From NCBI RefSeq assembly GCF_900187385.1, contig NZ_FYEY01000001.1:1550001-1614000 (forward strand): 64,000 nt of DNA, written 5' to 3'. The DNA is from Streptomyces sp. 2114.4 (GTDB taxonomy: Bacteria > Actinomycetota > Actinomycetes > Streptomycetales > Streptomycetaceae). Numbering within the stretch: the stretch's first letter is position 1; each line of letters starts with the position of its first letter. The notes beneath the pieces were generated by a model. That model was not told the DNA's origin, did no database searches, and saw only the letters and a program-made list of their open reading frames with translations. This document shows positions 50,592 through 58,572 of this stretch, in pieces. A program made the position numbers and the translations under genes.

Positions 50592-50809
50592 GGCGGTCCT
50601 CCCCTGAGCAGGTCCCGGCGCGCAGGACGGAGCCAGGTCCGCACCGCGTGGTCGGGCGTACGGCGAGGACCGTACTCCGCCAAGATCAGCAAGCGGAAGA
50701 CCGCCTTCCCGGCCGCCCCGGCGGTGGAGGTGGCCTGCGGATTCGATGTCGCGGCCGGCCCGGTGGATACCATGCCGGGGTCAACCGAACGGTCCGGGAG
50801 GGGCTCCGC

Positions 50810-52072
50810 GTGACGGCGAAGCAGGACGCGCCACGGCTGTCCGATCTCATGCCCTGGTCCGTGGCGCCGCTGCGGCTCGGCCGCTCCTGGGTGCTGGCGC
50901 CGGACCCGGCCACGCTGCGGGCCCGTTGGGCGGCGCTGGTGGACGCCGAGGACGCGGCGGCCCGCGAACGGCTGTTCCGGCCGTCCCGGGCCCGGACCCT
51001 GCACTCCGCCGTCGGCCAGCTGCCGGGCCAGGCCACGGCGACCGAGCGGCTGTACCGTGCGGGCGGCCCGTGCCCCGAGCCGGTACGGGTGACGCACGGC
51101 CCGTTCGACCAGCAGTGGCTGCTGCCCGATCACCGGCTGATCGACGGCGCCCGGCCGGAGTTGTGGCGGGTGGCGGACGAACGGCAGCTGTTCGTGGTCG
51201 AGTGGGGGCCGGTGCCGCAGGTGCCCGGCCCCGCGGTGGTGTGCTCCGCGCTGCTGCCCGACGGGCGTTCCCCGGCCGGCCGCCCCGGACGGATCCGCCC
51301 GTTCTACCGGCGTCCCGGCGGACACGAGCCCAATCTCGCCCCTGGCCTGCTCACCCTGCTCGGCCGCCGCCTGGACCGCCCGGTGGCGCCGACGGACCTG
51401 CTGGCCTGGCTCGTCGCGAGCGCCCGGCACTCCCCCGACGGCTGCACGGTGCCGCTCACCGCCGACCCGGAGCTCTGGGACCGCGGCGTCGCCCTCGGCG
51501 AGCGCCTGCTCTGGCTCGCCACCCGGGGCGCCTACGCACCCGGGGCGGACGGCGCGCGCGGCGGCGAGCGGCCCCGGATGCCGGGCGGCCGGCGCCCGTA
51601 CGTGCGCTCCGCGCTCCCCGCCCGCGGACTGCCGCAGGAGGTCGCCTACGACCCGGCCCAGGAGGCGCTGCTGCTCGGCGGCGGCCGGATCTCACCGGTG
51701 CCGCCGGGCGCCTGGGACTTCCACGCGGGCGGCGTACGCGTCCTGGAAGCGTGGCTGGCCGAGCGCACCGTCACGGCCGCGGCGGGTACGGACGCGCCCG
51801 AGGCCGGCTCGCTGGCGGCGCTGCGCCCCGCCGGCTGGCCGCAGGAGTGGACCTCGGAGCTGCTGGAGCTGATCACCGTACTGGCGCTGCTGTCCGAACT
51901 GCAGCCGCGGTGTGAGGAGTTGCGGCGATCCGCGGAGGACGGCGGTCCGCTGGTGACAGCCGGCGAACTGCGGGCAGCCGGCATCCTCCCGGCGCCAATC
52001 TCCGCGCACCGCCCGGCCTCGGTGCTCGATCACCACGAGGAGGGCCCGGAAGGGCAGTTCGCGCTGCTGTGA
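50810..52072 (+). CDS. orphan type ISP restriction-like specificity protein
   Basis: 420 residues. FDQQWLLPDHRLIDGARPELWRVADERQLFVVE recalls the conserved end of type ISP restriction-modification enzymes (the RPFDxRW... segment followed by the target-recognition part), and many streptomycete proteins of this length carry that annotation as I recall. No methyltransferase motif (NPPY), helicase or nuclease is present, so it is at most the recognition part. GGGAGG stands 8 nt before the GTG; TACCAT at 50770 may be its -10. It is divergent from the MFS gene. It may be a domesticated DNA-binding protein. Confidence 0.7.
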   Translation: MTAKQDAPRLSDLMPWSVAPLRLGRSWVLAPDPATLRARWAALVDAEDAAARERLFRPSRARTLHSAVGQLPGQATATERLYRAGGPCPEPVRVTHGPFDQQWLLPDHRLIDGARPELWRVADERQLFVVEWGPVPQVPGPAVVCSALLPDGRSPAGRPGRIRPFYRRPGGHEPNLAPGLLTLLGRRLDRPVAPTDLLAWLVASARHSPDGCTVPLTADPELWDRGVALGERLLWLATRGAYAPGADGARGGERPRMPGGRRPYVRSALPARGLPQEVAYDPAQEALLLGGGRISPVPPGAWDFHAGGVRVLEAWLAERTVTAAAGTDAPEAGSLAALRPAGWPQEWTSELLELITVLALLSELQPRCEELRRSAEDGGPLVTAGELRAAGILPAPISAHRPASVLDHHEEGPEGQFALL

Positions 52073-52116
52073 GTCCGGCCGCGCGAAGGGCCCCGGAGGC
52101 CCCGTAGGCACACAAA

Positions 52117-52143
52117 ACCACCCGCTGCCGGGCAACGGGTGGT
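52117..52143 (+). terminator. terminator of the ISP-like gene
   Basis: ACCACCCG and CGGGTGGT form a perfect 8-bp stem around an 11-nt loop that contains the inner pair GCCGGGC, 45 nt after the stop codon. Confidence 0.7.
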
Positions 52144-52337
52144 GGGGAGTGCTGTGCCGGCCGGGTGGGGACGGGGCCGGAGCAATCGAGCGGGTGCCTC
52201 ACGGCATCGTCGGGGCAAGGGTTCCCGCCCCGGCGAGCACACCGACGAGCTGCCGGCGCCCTGAGTCTGACGAGCGATCGGACCGCGGTGCCGCGCCGGG
52301 ACGGTGTGATCGCCCGAGATGCCGCTTCAGCAGCGGA

Positions 52338-52601
52338 TCAGCCGTGACCCCCGAACAGCGAGCGCCGCAGCCTGCGCAGCGGCGCGAACAACGACACCCT
52401 GGCGCCGCGGCTGTTCCTCGCACGCGAATGATCGCGTGCGGTGAGCTCCTGCATCAGCGAGGTCGCGCCCTCCACCTCGCGCTGCGGAATGGCGGGACCA
52501 CCCAGCACCGCGAAATGGCGGTCGAGACGTGCACTGGACGCACCGCTCCCGCAATTGATGGCAGGGACTCGCGCCCTGCTACGCACTGTTATCTGTTCCA
52601 T
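52338..52601 (-). CDS. small basic hypothetical protein
   Basis: 87 residues, basic, beginning MEQITVRSRARVPAINCGS with RLDRHFAVLGGPAIPQREVEGATSLMQELTARD and ending in an Arg-rich LFAPLRRLRRSLFGGHG. Similar small proteins are recalled in other streptomycetes. A GGGGAG stands 4 nt before the ATG and TAGGGT is nearby. The Arg-rich tail suggests RNA or membrane binding, but no function is known. It is divergent from a still shorter frame on the plus strand. Confidence 0.55.
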   Translation of the reverse strand: MEQITVRSRARVPAINCGSGASSARLDRHFAVLGGPAIPQREVEGATSLMQELTARDHSRARNSRGARVSLFAPLRRLRRSLFGGHG

Positions 52602-52668
52602 GACTCTCCCCACCCTACGAGGGCACCCGGCCCGGGCAGGGTAACCCTATCTCTCTCGGAGGACACGC

Positions 52669-52872
52669 GTGCAGACCGGTCAACGGATTCACCTGCCTCG
52701 CCTTGACGTTGACGAACACCATACGGAATGTCACGTACGCCGCATGGGCCAGGGCGAGTTGAGCGTCATCGGGCTGCCGCCGGGGGCGCGCGGGGCGCCT
52801 GACGGGGCGCCAGGGTGCACGGGGAGAGACCGGAATCTCACTGCCTCTCCCCGGCGACCGGCGAGCGGGTGA
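52669..52872 (+). CDS. small hypothetical ORF
   Basis: 67 residues from a GTG with CGGAGG 6 nt upstream. VQTGQRIHLPRLDVDEHHTECHVRRMGQGELSVIGLPPGARGAP has no domain I recognise and the C-terminus is low complexity. The good ribosome binding site is the main support. It abuts the GDSL lipase stop (convergent, no gap). Confidence 0.4.
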   Translation: MQTGQRIHLPRLDVDEHHTECHVRRMGQGELSVIGLPPGARGAPDGAPGCTGRDRNLTASPRRPASG

Positions 52873-53679
52873 TTACGCAGCGGAGGCGAACACCGGCAGA
52901 TAGCCGCCGGACTGCCCGGTGGCGGTGGGGTGGTAGGACTCCAGCACGGGGAGGGTCACGCTGTGCAGCCAAGCGCTGCCGGAGCACAGCTCATGGCCGG
53001 AAAAGGTGGCGTTGACATCGGCGAAGGTGAAGCCGTGGTCGGCGGCCCGCTTGGCGGTCACGCCGTTGATGTCGTCGGCGGCCGCGTTGATCGCGGCACG
53101 GGACTTCTCGGAGAGGCCGGCGATACAGCTTCCGCCGAGCTTGTAGAAGCGGGGGTAGCCCACGACCACCACATGCGCGGCCGGGGCCTTCCGGGAGATG
53201 GCGCTGTACACCCCGTCGAGCTGACCGGGCAGGGTGGTGTCGATGTAGGTCCTGGCCTGCGCCACCCGGGACAGGCAGGCGCTCTCGCCCTGGAGTGCAC
53301 AGGTCGTCATGGTGTCGGCGAATCCCGCGTCGTTGCCGCCGATGGTGATGCTGACCAGGCCGGTGGAGCTGTTGAGCGGGGTGAGCTGGCCGCCGAGAAC
53401 GTCACCCGTTCGGGCGCCGGAACAGGCGGTGAACTGGAAGGAGGAGGGGGAGTGCGCGGCGGCCCACAGGGCCGGGTAGGCCTTGCTGCTGCGCTTGCAG
53501 GAGCCGCTGGCACTGTCGTAGCTGCCGGCCCCCACACCGGAGGAGTAGGAGTCGCCGAGGGCCACATAGCCCGTGGCGGTGGGGAGTTGAGCCGATACGG
53601 CGGCGCTCGCGCCGGTGAGCGCGAGCGTCATGGTGACGAAGAAGGCGGATGTCAAGGCCGCACATCGGGACAGTCTCAT
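52873..53679 (-). CDS. secreted GDSL/SGNH lipase
   Basis: 268 residues. Signal peptide AALTSAFFVTMTLALTGASA, mature start near QLPTATG. Block I is YVALGDSYSSGVG with Ser44 as nucleophile, block III is ITIGGNDAGF, and the catalytic His lies in ESYHPTATGQ near the end. Six Cys probably form three disulfides. The family matches the extracellular lipase/phospholipase A1 of Streptomyces rimosus type, which hydrolyses triglycerides and esters. GGGAGG stands 4 nt before the ATG. A CCAC-GAAA-GTGG hairpin (53712-53723) lies in the leader. Confidence 0.94.
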   Translation of the reverse strand: MRLSRCAALTSAFFVTMTLALTGASAAVSAQLPTATGYVALGDSYSSGVGAGSYDSASGSCKRSSKAYPALWAAAHSPSSFQFTACSGARTGDVLGGQLTPLNSSTGLVSITIGGNDAGFADTMTTCALQGESACLSRVAQARTYIDTTLPGQLDGVYSAISRKAPAAHVVVVGYPRFYKLGGSCIAGLSEKSRAAINAAADDINGVTAKRAADHGFTFADVNATFSGHELCSGSAWLHSVTLPVLESYHPTATGQSGGYLPVFASAA

Positions 53680-53933
53680 GAAACCTCCCTTAGCAGGGTC
53701 TCTGCCACTTTCGTGGTAGCAAAACTCACGGGTAGCCGGAAGTGTCCATGCCAAAATTCGTCGGCAGTTCACGGCAAATATCCCGATACGTGGGGATGTT
53801 CGCCCTCCGCCCTCCCGTCACGGCCCCCTGCCTACGGGGGCACGGGCCTTCCTCCTCGCCGGGGCTTCTCCTCGCCGGGGCCGCTCCTCCGCCGGTCCCG
53901 TCCGCCTCTCCGGGCCGGTGTGCGGGAGGCCGG

Positions 53934-54644
53934 TCATTCCTCGGCGGGGCCCAGCCGGCCGGCGAGGCCGGGGACGAGGAAGGCGGTGGCCGCGATGACG
54001 ACGGCCACCAGCAGGATCACCAGCGTCGGACGTGTCCCCAGACCGAGCAGTCCGGCGCCGAGCAGGCCCCCGGCGAACATCGCGGAGACCGAGACCAGCC
54101 GGCGGCCCGCCGCATGGCTGCCGTACCCCAGGCGCTTGTCGTGCCCCAGGGGTGACCCGCTGACCAGGGCCGTCATCGCCCGGGTCTCCACCGTCGTCGT
54201 GAAGTCGGGGGCGGCGGTCCGTATGGCGGTGACATTGCGCATGCCCATCGCCACCGCCATCAGCCCGACGACCACCAGGCGCCGGCCCGGCGGCAGGCCC
54301 CGGACCGGCCCCCACTCCCATGCGGCCGCCGCGGCCCCGGCCAGCAGCGTGGCCTCCGTGACCAGCGCGACCGGGAACCACTGGCGCCGCCGCACGGCCA
54401 GCGCCGATTCCCACCGCGCCCCGAGCGCCGCGCCCAGGGCGAAGGCGCCGAGCGACACCACCGTCGCCAGGACCGGCAGTCCGCCCTGACCGGCGATACC
54501 GAACCCGAGGAAGAGCAGATTGCCGGTCTGGGTGGCGGTGAAGACCTGACCGAGCGACAGAAAGCTGACGGCGTCGAGCACCCCGGTGGCCACGGTCAGG
54601 CACACCATGATCACCGTCAGGGCGATTCCGCTCGGCGGCTCCAC
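53934..54644 (-). CDS. YoaK/DUF1275 family membrane protein
   Basis: 236 residues with six hydrophobic helices. The family mark VFTATQTGNLLFLGFGIA follows helix 1; a second, MRNVTAIRTAAPDFTTTVETRAMTALVSGS, is the usual NxxT...TGxL block of DUF1275. Function unknown. The GTG at 54644 fits GGAG 8 nt upstream better than the GTG two codons earlier. Confidence 0.88.
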   Translation of the reverse strand: MEPPSGIALTVIMVCLTVATGVLDAVSFLSLGQVFTATQTGNLLFLGFGIAGQGGLPVLATVVSLGAFALGAALGARWESALAVRRRQWFPVALVTEATLLAGAAAAAWEWGPVRGLPPGRRLVVVGLMAVAMGMRNVTAIRTAAPDFTTTVETRAMTALVSGSPLGHDKRLGYGSHAAGRRLVSVSAMFAGGLLGAGLLGLGTRPTLVILLVAVVIAATAFLVPGLAGRLGPAEE

Positions 54645-54809
54645 GGGCACGGCTCCTTCCGGCGGTCACCTCGCCTCGCGGCACGTCCCCCCAGTCTCCG
54701 GACGGCCGGCCCGCGCCGGCGCCATTGCGCCGTCCGAGGGCGGCCCGGCGCCGCGGCACACCAGCCGGCGAACCACCCACTACGCCCGGGTTTCTGGGTA
54801 ACAGTTCTG

Positions 54810-54838
54810 TTCTGGTGCGGGGAAAACGCCGGGATAAT
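54810..54838 (+). promoter_or_regulatory. promoter of the AAA ATPase gene
   Basis: TTCTGG (54810-54815) and GATAAT (54833-54838) are separated by exactly 17 bp. The predicted start of transcription lies near 54845, giving a leader of about 33 nt. Confidence 0.55.
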
Positions 54839-54877
54839 CCGTGTACGCGGCGGACGGCTGTGACAGATCATGGCGGC

Positions 54878-55990
54878 ATGTGTGCCGATCACGTCCAGCC
54901 GTCCGCCACCGAGGATTCCCTTCCGCTCCGGCTGACCATGGACGACAGCGATGCGCCCGCCGATGTCGTCGACGCGCTTTTCCTGGGGCGATTCGCGAAG
55001 GGAGAACAGCCGTACGCCCGCGGCCGGTCCCTGGACCGGGTGAAGTCCGGCCTGACGCTGCTGCCGCCGGGCGCACGGGTCCTGCGCTCGGCGAAGGACG
55101 AGGACCGCAGCGCCACGCTCGCCGAGGGCGACGGTTTCACCCTGCTGGTCTCCCGCTGGAACCGCGGCGCCGATGTGACGGTCACCGCCGTCACCGACGA
55201 GCTGGCCGAGAAGGTGCTGGGAGCCGCCACCGACGGTGCGCAGGACGAACCGGAGCCACAGCCGGAGAACGTGGCCATGGGCTTCTGGTACTTCTCGCCG
55301 CGCCGCGGACCGCACCGCACGTCCCGGCAGATCTCGGCCGGCACCTGGGAGGAGATCCGGCCCAACTACACCGCGCCGGTGGCCGAGGCCATGGACCGGC
55401 TGATGAAGGTGGCGCCCGAGGAGATCGCCGGACGGCTGCTGTTGCTGCACGGCCCGCCCGGTACGGGCAAGACCTCCGCGCTGCGCACGCTCGCCCGCTC
55501 CTGGCGCGACTGGTGCCAGGTGGACTGCGTCCTGGACCCGGAGCGGCTGTTCCACGACGTCGGCTATCTGATGGACATCGCGATCGGCGAGGACGACAGC
55601 ACCGGCAAGGGCCGCTGGCGGCTGCTGCTCCTGGAGGACTGCGACGAGCTGATCCGCAGCGAGGCCAAGCACGCCGCGGGCCAGGCGCTGTCGCGGCTGC
55701 TCAATCTGACGGACGGACTGCTGGGGCAGGGCCGTAACGTCCTGGTCGGGGTGACCACCAACGAGGATCTGGAACGGATGCATCCGGCGGTGATCCGCCC
55801 CGGACGCTGTCTGGCCCGGATCGAGGTCGGGCCGCTGACCCGCCCGGAGGCCGTGAGCTGGCTCGGCACGGAGCAGGGCATCGGACGCGCGGGCGCCTCG
55901 CTCGCCGAACTGTACGCACTGCGGCGCGGCACCCGGCCCGCTTCGGTCCCGTCGCAGGACTCGGGTGCCGATGCGGGGCTGTACCTGTGA
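54878..55990 (+). CDS. AAA-family ATPase with DUF5925-like N-terminus
   Basis: 370 residues. The N-terminal about 170 residues (DDSDAPADVVDALFLGRFAKG to MGFWYFSPRRGPHRTSRQISAGTWEEIRPNY) recall DUF5925. The AAA core has Walker A LLHGPPGTGKTSALRTLA, Walker B LLLLEDCDELI, sensor 1 VLVGVTTNEDLERMHPAVIRPGRC with the arginine finger region. It is a remodelling-type ATPase of unknown client. The ATG at 54878 is favoured over a GTG six codons upstream. It converges on the pirin gene. Confidence 0.82.
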   Translation: MCADHVQPSATEDSLPLRLTMDDSDAPADVVDALFLGRFAKGEQPYARGRSLDRVKSGLTLLPPGARVLRSAKDEDRSATLAEGDGFTLLVSRWNRGADVTVTAVTDELAEKVLGAATDGAQDEPEPQPENVAMGFWYFSPRRGPHRTSRQISAGTWEEIRPNYTAPVAEAMDRLMKVAPEEIAGRLLLLHGPPGTGKTSALRTLARSWRDWCQVDCVLDPERLFHDVGYLMDIAIGEDDSTGKGRWRLLLLEDCDELIRSEAKHAAGQALSRLLNLTDGLLGQGRNVLVGVTTNEDLERMHPAVIRPGRCLARIEVGPLTRPEAVSWLGTEQGIGRAGASLAELYALRRGTRPASVPSQDSGADAGLYL

Positions 55991-56017
55991 ACCTCTGACG
56001 CTGTGCCGCCCGCCCCG

Positions 56018-56980
56018 TCAGTGCGCCCGCCCCCGCGGTTTCATGGGCACCCCCGGGAGGTCGGGGGCCGGCAGCCGCTCCCCGTCGTAGCCGTGCACCT
56101 CGCCGAAGCGGGAGCCCGACATCCAGGCGTCGCGGGCCTCCTCGATGTCCTGCTGCGAACGCCCCACGAAGTTCCACCACATGAGGATCTGCTCCTCGAA
56201 CGGCTCGCCGCCGAGCAGCATCAGGCTGCTGTCGGCGTCGGCGCGCAAGGGCAGTTCGCTCCGTCCGCAGCCGAGGTAGAGGAGGGCGCCGGGGGCGAGG
56301 CGCACCCCGTCGACCTCGCTCTCGCCGGAGATGGCCAGCGCCGCGTATTCGAAATCGGGCTCGACCGGCAGCCGGGCGTCCGTGCCGGCGGCGAGCGCGA
56401 GGTCGGCGCCGGCCAGCGGGGAGTAGGTGGTGCCGGGTGAGGTGGCGCCGGCCAGCTCGCCCAGGACGACGGTGGCGGACAGTCCGCCACCGCCGGTGAT
56501 CACCGGCAGCTCGGTGTGGTGCTCGAAGGCCGGTGCGGTGTCGCGGTGTCCACCGGGCAGCGCCACCCACAGCTGGGCGCCGTGCAGGATGCGGCCATGG
56601 CCGGAGGGTGACTCCTCGGAGTGAGCAATGGCCCGGCCCGAGGTCATCAGGCCCAGCTCGCCCGGCCGTACGGTCTGCAGGCTGCCGAGGCTGTCGCGGT
56701 GCAGCACCTCGCCCTCGCGCAACCAGCTGACCGTCTGCAGGCCCATGTGCGGATGCGGCGGCACCTGCATCCCGGGCTCACCGGCGATGTCGTCGGGACC
56801 GTAGTGGTCGACGAAGCACCAGGCGCCGACCATCCGCCGGCCGAGGTTCGGCAGCAGTCTGCGGACGACGGTGCTCTCGCCGAGCGGCACCTGCTTGCCG
56901 GGCTGGACGTCGCGGACCGGGCCCGTACGGCCGTTGCCGCCGCACGGACGGGGCGCGGGTCTGAGGTCGAGGTTGCTCAT
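56018..56980 (-). CDS. pirin-family protein
   Basis: 320 residues, a bicupin. The N-terminal cupin has VDHYGPDDIAGEPGMQVPPHPHMGLQTVSWLREGEVLHRDSLGS with the metal His and Glu ligands, then MTSGRAIAHSEES. The C-terminal cupin ends VGRSQQDIEEARDAWMSGSRFGEVHGYDGERLPAPDLP, the pirin signature. Members are quercetinase-like dioxygenases or regulators; which applies is unknown. The family length is normal. It stands alone on the minus strand. Confidence 0.93.
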   Translation of the reverse strand: MSNLDLRPAPRPCGGNGRTGPVRDVQPGKQVPLGESTVVRRLLPNLGRRMVGAWCFVDHYGPDDIAGEPGMQVPPHPHMGLQTVSWLREGEVLHRDSLGSLQTVRPGELGLMTSGRAIAHSEESPSGHGRILHGAQLWVALPGGHRDTAPAFEHHTELPVITGGGGLSATVVLGELAGATSPGTTYSPLAGADLALAAGTDARLPVEPDFEYAALAISGESEVDGVRLAPGALLYLGCGRSELPLRADADSSLMLLGGEPFEEQILMWWNFVGRSQQDIEEARDAWMSGSRFGEVHGYDGERLPAPDLPGVPMKPRGRAH

Positions 56981-57049
56981 GGCGCCACGATAGGCACGGC
57001 CGGGGGTGCGGCCCGGGCAGGCACACGAGCGGCCCGGAGTGACGCTCCG

Positions 57050-57826
57050 TCAGGCATACAGCTCGCGCAGCCGTACGGACAGGCAGGTCACGCAGCCCTC
57101 CAGCTTCTCGAACTCGCTGATGTCGACGACGGCCGGCTGGTACCCCAGGTCGGTGAAGAGTTCCGCGCTCCTGGGTGCGGAGGCGGCCATCAGCAGGGTG
57201 CCGCCGCCGAGCAGTACGACATGGGAGCCGGATTCCTCAGGGACGGGCAGGAAGCGGGTGAACGCGGCGGGGTCGTCCACCAGGGGCGGATGGCCGATGA
57301 CGGTGCCGTCCGGGAGGGCGGTCACCGCGGATTTGAGGTGCAGCACCCGGCTCACCGGCACGGCGATCACGCGGGCGCCCAACGGTTCGAAGACGGCGCG
57401 GAGTTGACGTATGCCCTCGGCGTTGGTGCGGCCGCCGCGGCCGACGTAGAGGGTGTCGCCGACCTTCAGGACATCACCGCCGTCGAGGGTGCCGGGCTCC
57501 CGGATCTCGTTGACCGAGCAGCCGAGCGCCTCCACGGCCGCGCGGGCGCCGGGCACCTCGGCCCGGCGGACCCCGGCGCCGGGGCGGGCGAGCAGCGCCA
57601 CGTTGCGGAACATCACCACGGCGTCCTCGACGAAGACCGCATCGGGGCAGTCGTCGGCGGGGTCGGCCTCGACGGTGTGCCAGCCGTGGTCGCGCAGCAC
57701 CTGGACATAGGCCTCCCACTGGCGCAGGGCGAGCACGGGGTCGACCGGATGCCGTTCGATGTGGGTGACCAGACCCTCGGCGAGGCGGGGTCCTGGACGG
57801 CGGACGAGCGCGTGCTTGCTGGGCAT
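57050..57826 (-). CDS. dimethylarginine dimethylaminohydrolase (amidinotransferase family)
   Basis: 258 residues. ERHPVDPVLALRQWEAYVQVLRDHGW, PDAVFVEDAVVMFRNVALLARPG (Glu and Asp for guanidinium), LDGGDVLKVGDTLYVGRGGRTN and the C-terminal GCVTCLSVRL (catalytic Cys about 248) are those of DDAH. It converts methylated arginine to citrulline and methylamines. The ATG follows AAAGGATC. A period-7 array lies in the leader, and the GntR gene precedes it by 58 nt on the same strand, so they form an operon. Confidence 0.92.
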   Translation of the reverse strand: MPSKHALVRRPGPRLAEGLVTHIERHPVDPVLALRQWEAYVQVLRDHGWHTVEADPADDCPDAVFVEDAVVMFRNVALLARPGAGVRRAEVPGARAAVEALGCSVNEIREPGTLDGGDVLKVGDTLYVGRGGRTNAEGIRQLRAVFEPLGARVIAVPVSRVLHLKSAVTALPDGTVIGHPPLVDDPAAFTRFLPVPEESGSHVVLLGGGTLLMAASAPRSAELFTDLGYQPAVVDISEFEKLEGCVTCLSVRLRELYA

Positions 57827-57840
57827 GCGGATCCTTTCGG

Positions 57841-57868
57841 GCGTGGGGCGTGAGGCGTGGGGCGTGGG
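57841..57868. repeat. period-7 array in the DDAH leader
   Basis: Four heptamers of GCGTGGG type (three perfect) begin 15 nt before the DDAH start codon and directly abut its ribosome binding site. They sit between DDAH and its regulator. Confidence 0.85.
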
Positions 57869-57884
57869 CCGTGGTGGCTGCGGC

Positions 57885-58271
57885 TCAGGCGTCGGGGTAG
57901 GCGGCGCGCAGGGCGTTCTCGACGGCGGCGAGGGCGGCACGGTGGTCCAGGCCGAGGCGCCGGGCGCGGTGGGCGTAACTCTCGGCGGCCGCGGCGGCTT
58001 CCTTGTCCGCGGCCTCCCCGGCCGCCGCGATGAAGCTGCCGTTGCGGCCCCGGGTCTCGATCACCCCGTCGGTCTCCAGGGCGCGGTAGGCCTTGGCGAC
58101 GGTGTTGGCGGCCAGGCCGAGTTCTTCGGCCAGGCCGCGGACGGTGGGGAGTTTGTAGCCGACCGGGAGGCCGCCGTCCCTGGCCTGGTCCGCGATCTGG
58201 GTGCGTACCTGCTCGAACGGCGCGGCGGCCGCCGCCGGATCGATGGTGAGGGTCAAGGTCTGCGGGGACAC
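57885..58271 (-). CDS. GntR-family regulator, YtrA type
   Basis: 128 residues: a GntR winged helix (PFEQVRTQIADQARDGGLPVGYKLPTVRGLAEELGLAANTVAKAYRALETDGVIETRGRNGSFI) with only a short helical tail (about 45 residues) typical of the YtrA subgroup, which often controls neighbouring transport or catabolic genes without a large ligand domain. The GTG has AGGAG 7 nt upstream. It heads the DDAH operon. Confidence 0.88.
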   Translation of the reverse strand: MSPQTLTLTIDPAAAAAPFEQVRTQIADQARDGGLPVGYKLPTVRGLAEELGLAANTVAKAYRALETDGVIETRGRNGSFIAAAGEAADKEAAAAAESYAHRARRLGLDHRAALAAVENALRAAYPDA

Positions 58272-58572
58272 GGTGGCGCTCCTGGTGCGGTGGGTGGGGC
58301 GGGCGGATACGTGGCGGCCCGCCCCCGGGGGTCTCGGCCCCGGGACACGTGCCGTGCTCGCACCCGTCCGTCGGTGCGCGGTTTTGTCGCATCCATTGTG
58401 CGTCAGGAGTGCGGGGCGTGCGGGAAGGTGGCACTCCTCGGAGGGATGACACGGATCGGGGGTGGCACCGATCCGGAGCGGCATCGGCCGGGACCGCGCC
58501 GCTCGGGAGAGCCATCGAGGGCGCGGAAAAAGAGGCGGCACAACGGCGCACCGGCGCGTACCGTCCGCCGTC
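58272..58572. other. 301-bp divergent region between GntR and GNAT genes
   Basis: No ORF of note. CGGATCGG-N8-CCGATCCG (58452-58475) is a perfect 8-bp inverted repeat and likely operator. TACCGT (58559-58564) lies 8 nt before the GNAT ATG and may be a leaderless -10. The rest is G/C-rich with no clear feature. Confidence 0.55.
58452..58475. promoter_or_regulatory. CGGATCGG-N8-CCGATCCG inverted repeat
   Basis: All eight pairs match around an 8-bp centre. It is 181 nt from the GntR start and 98 nt from the GNAT start; an operator for the GntR protein is the simplest reading. Confidence 0.5.
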
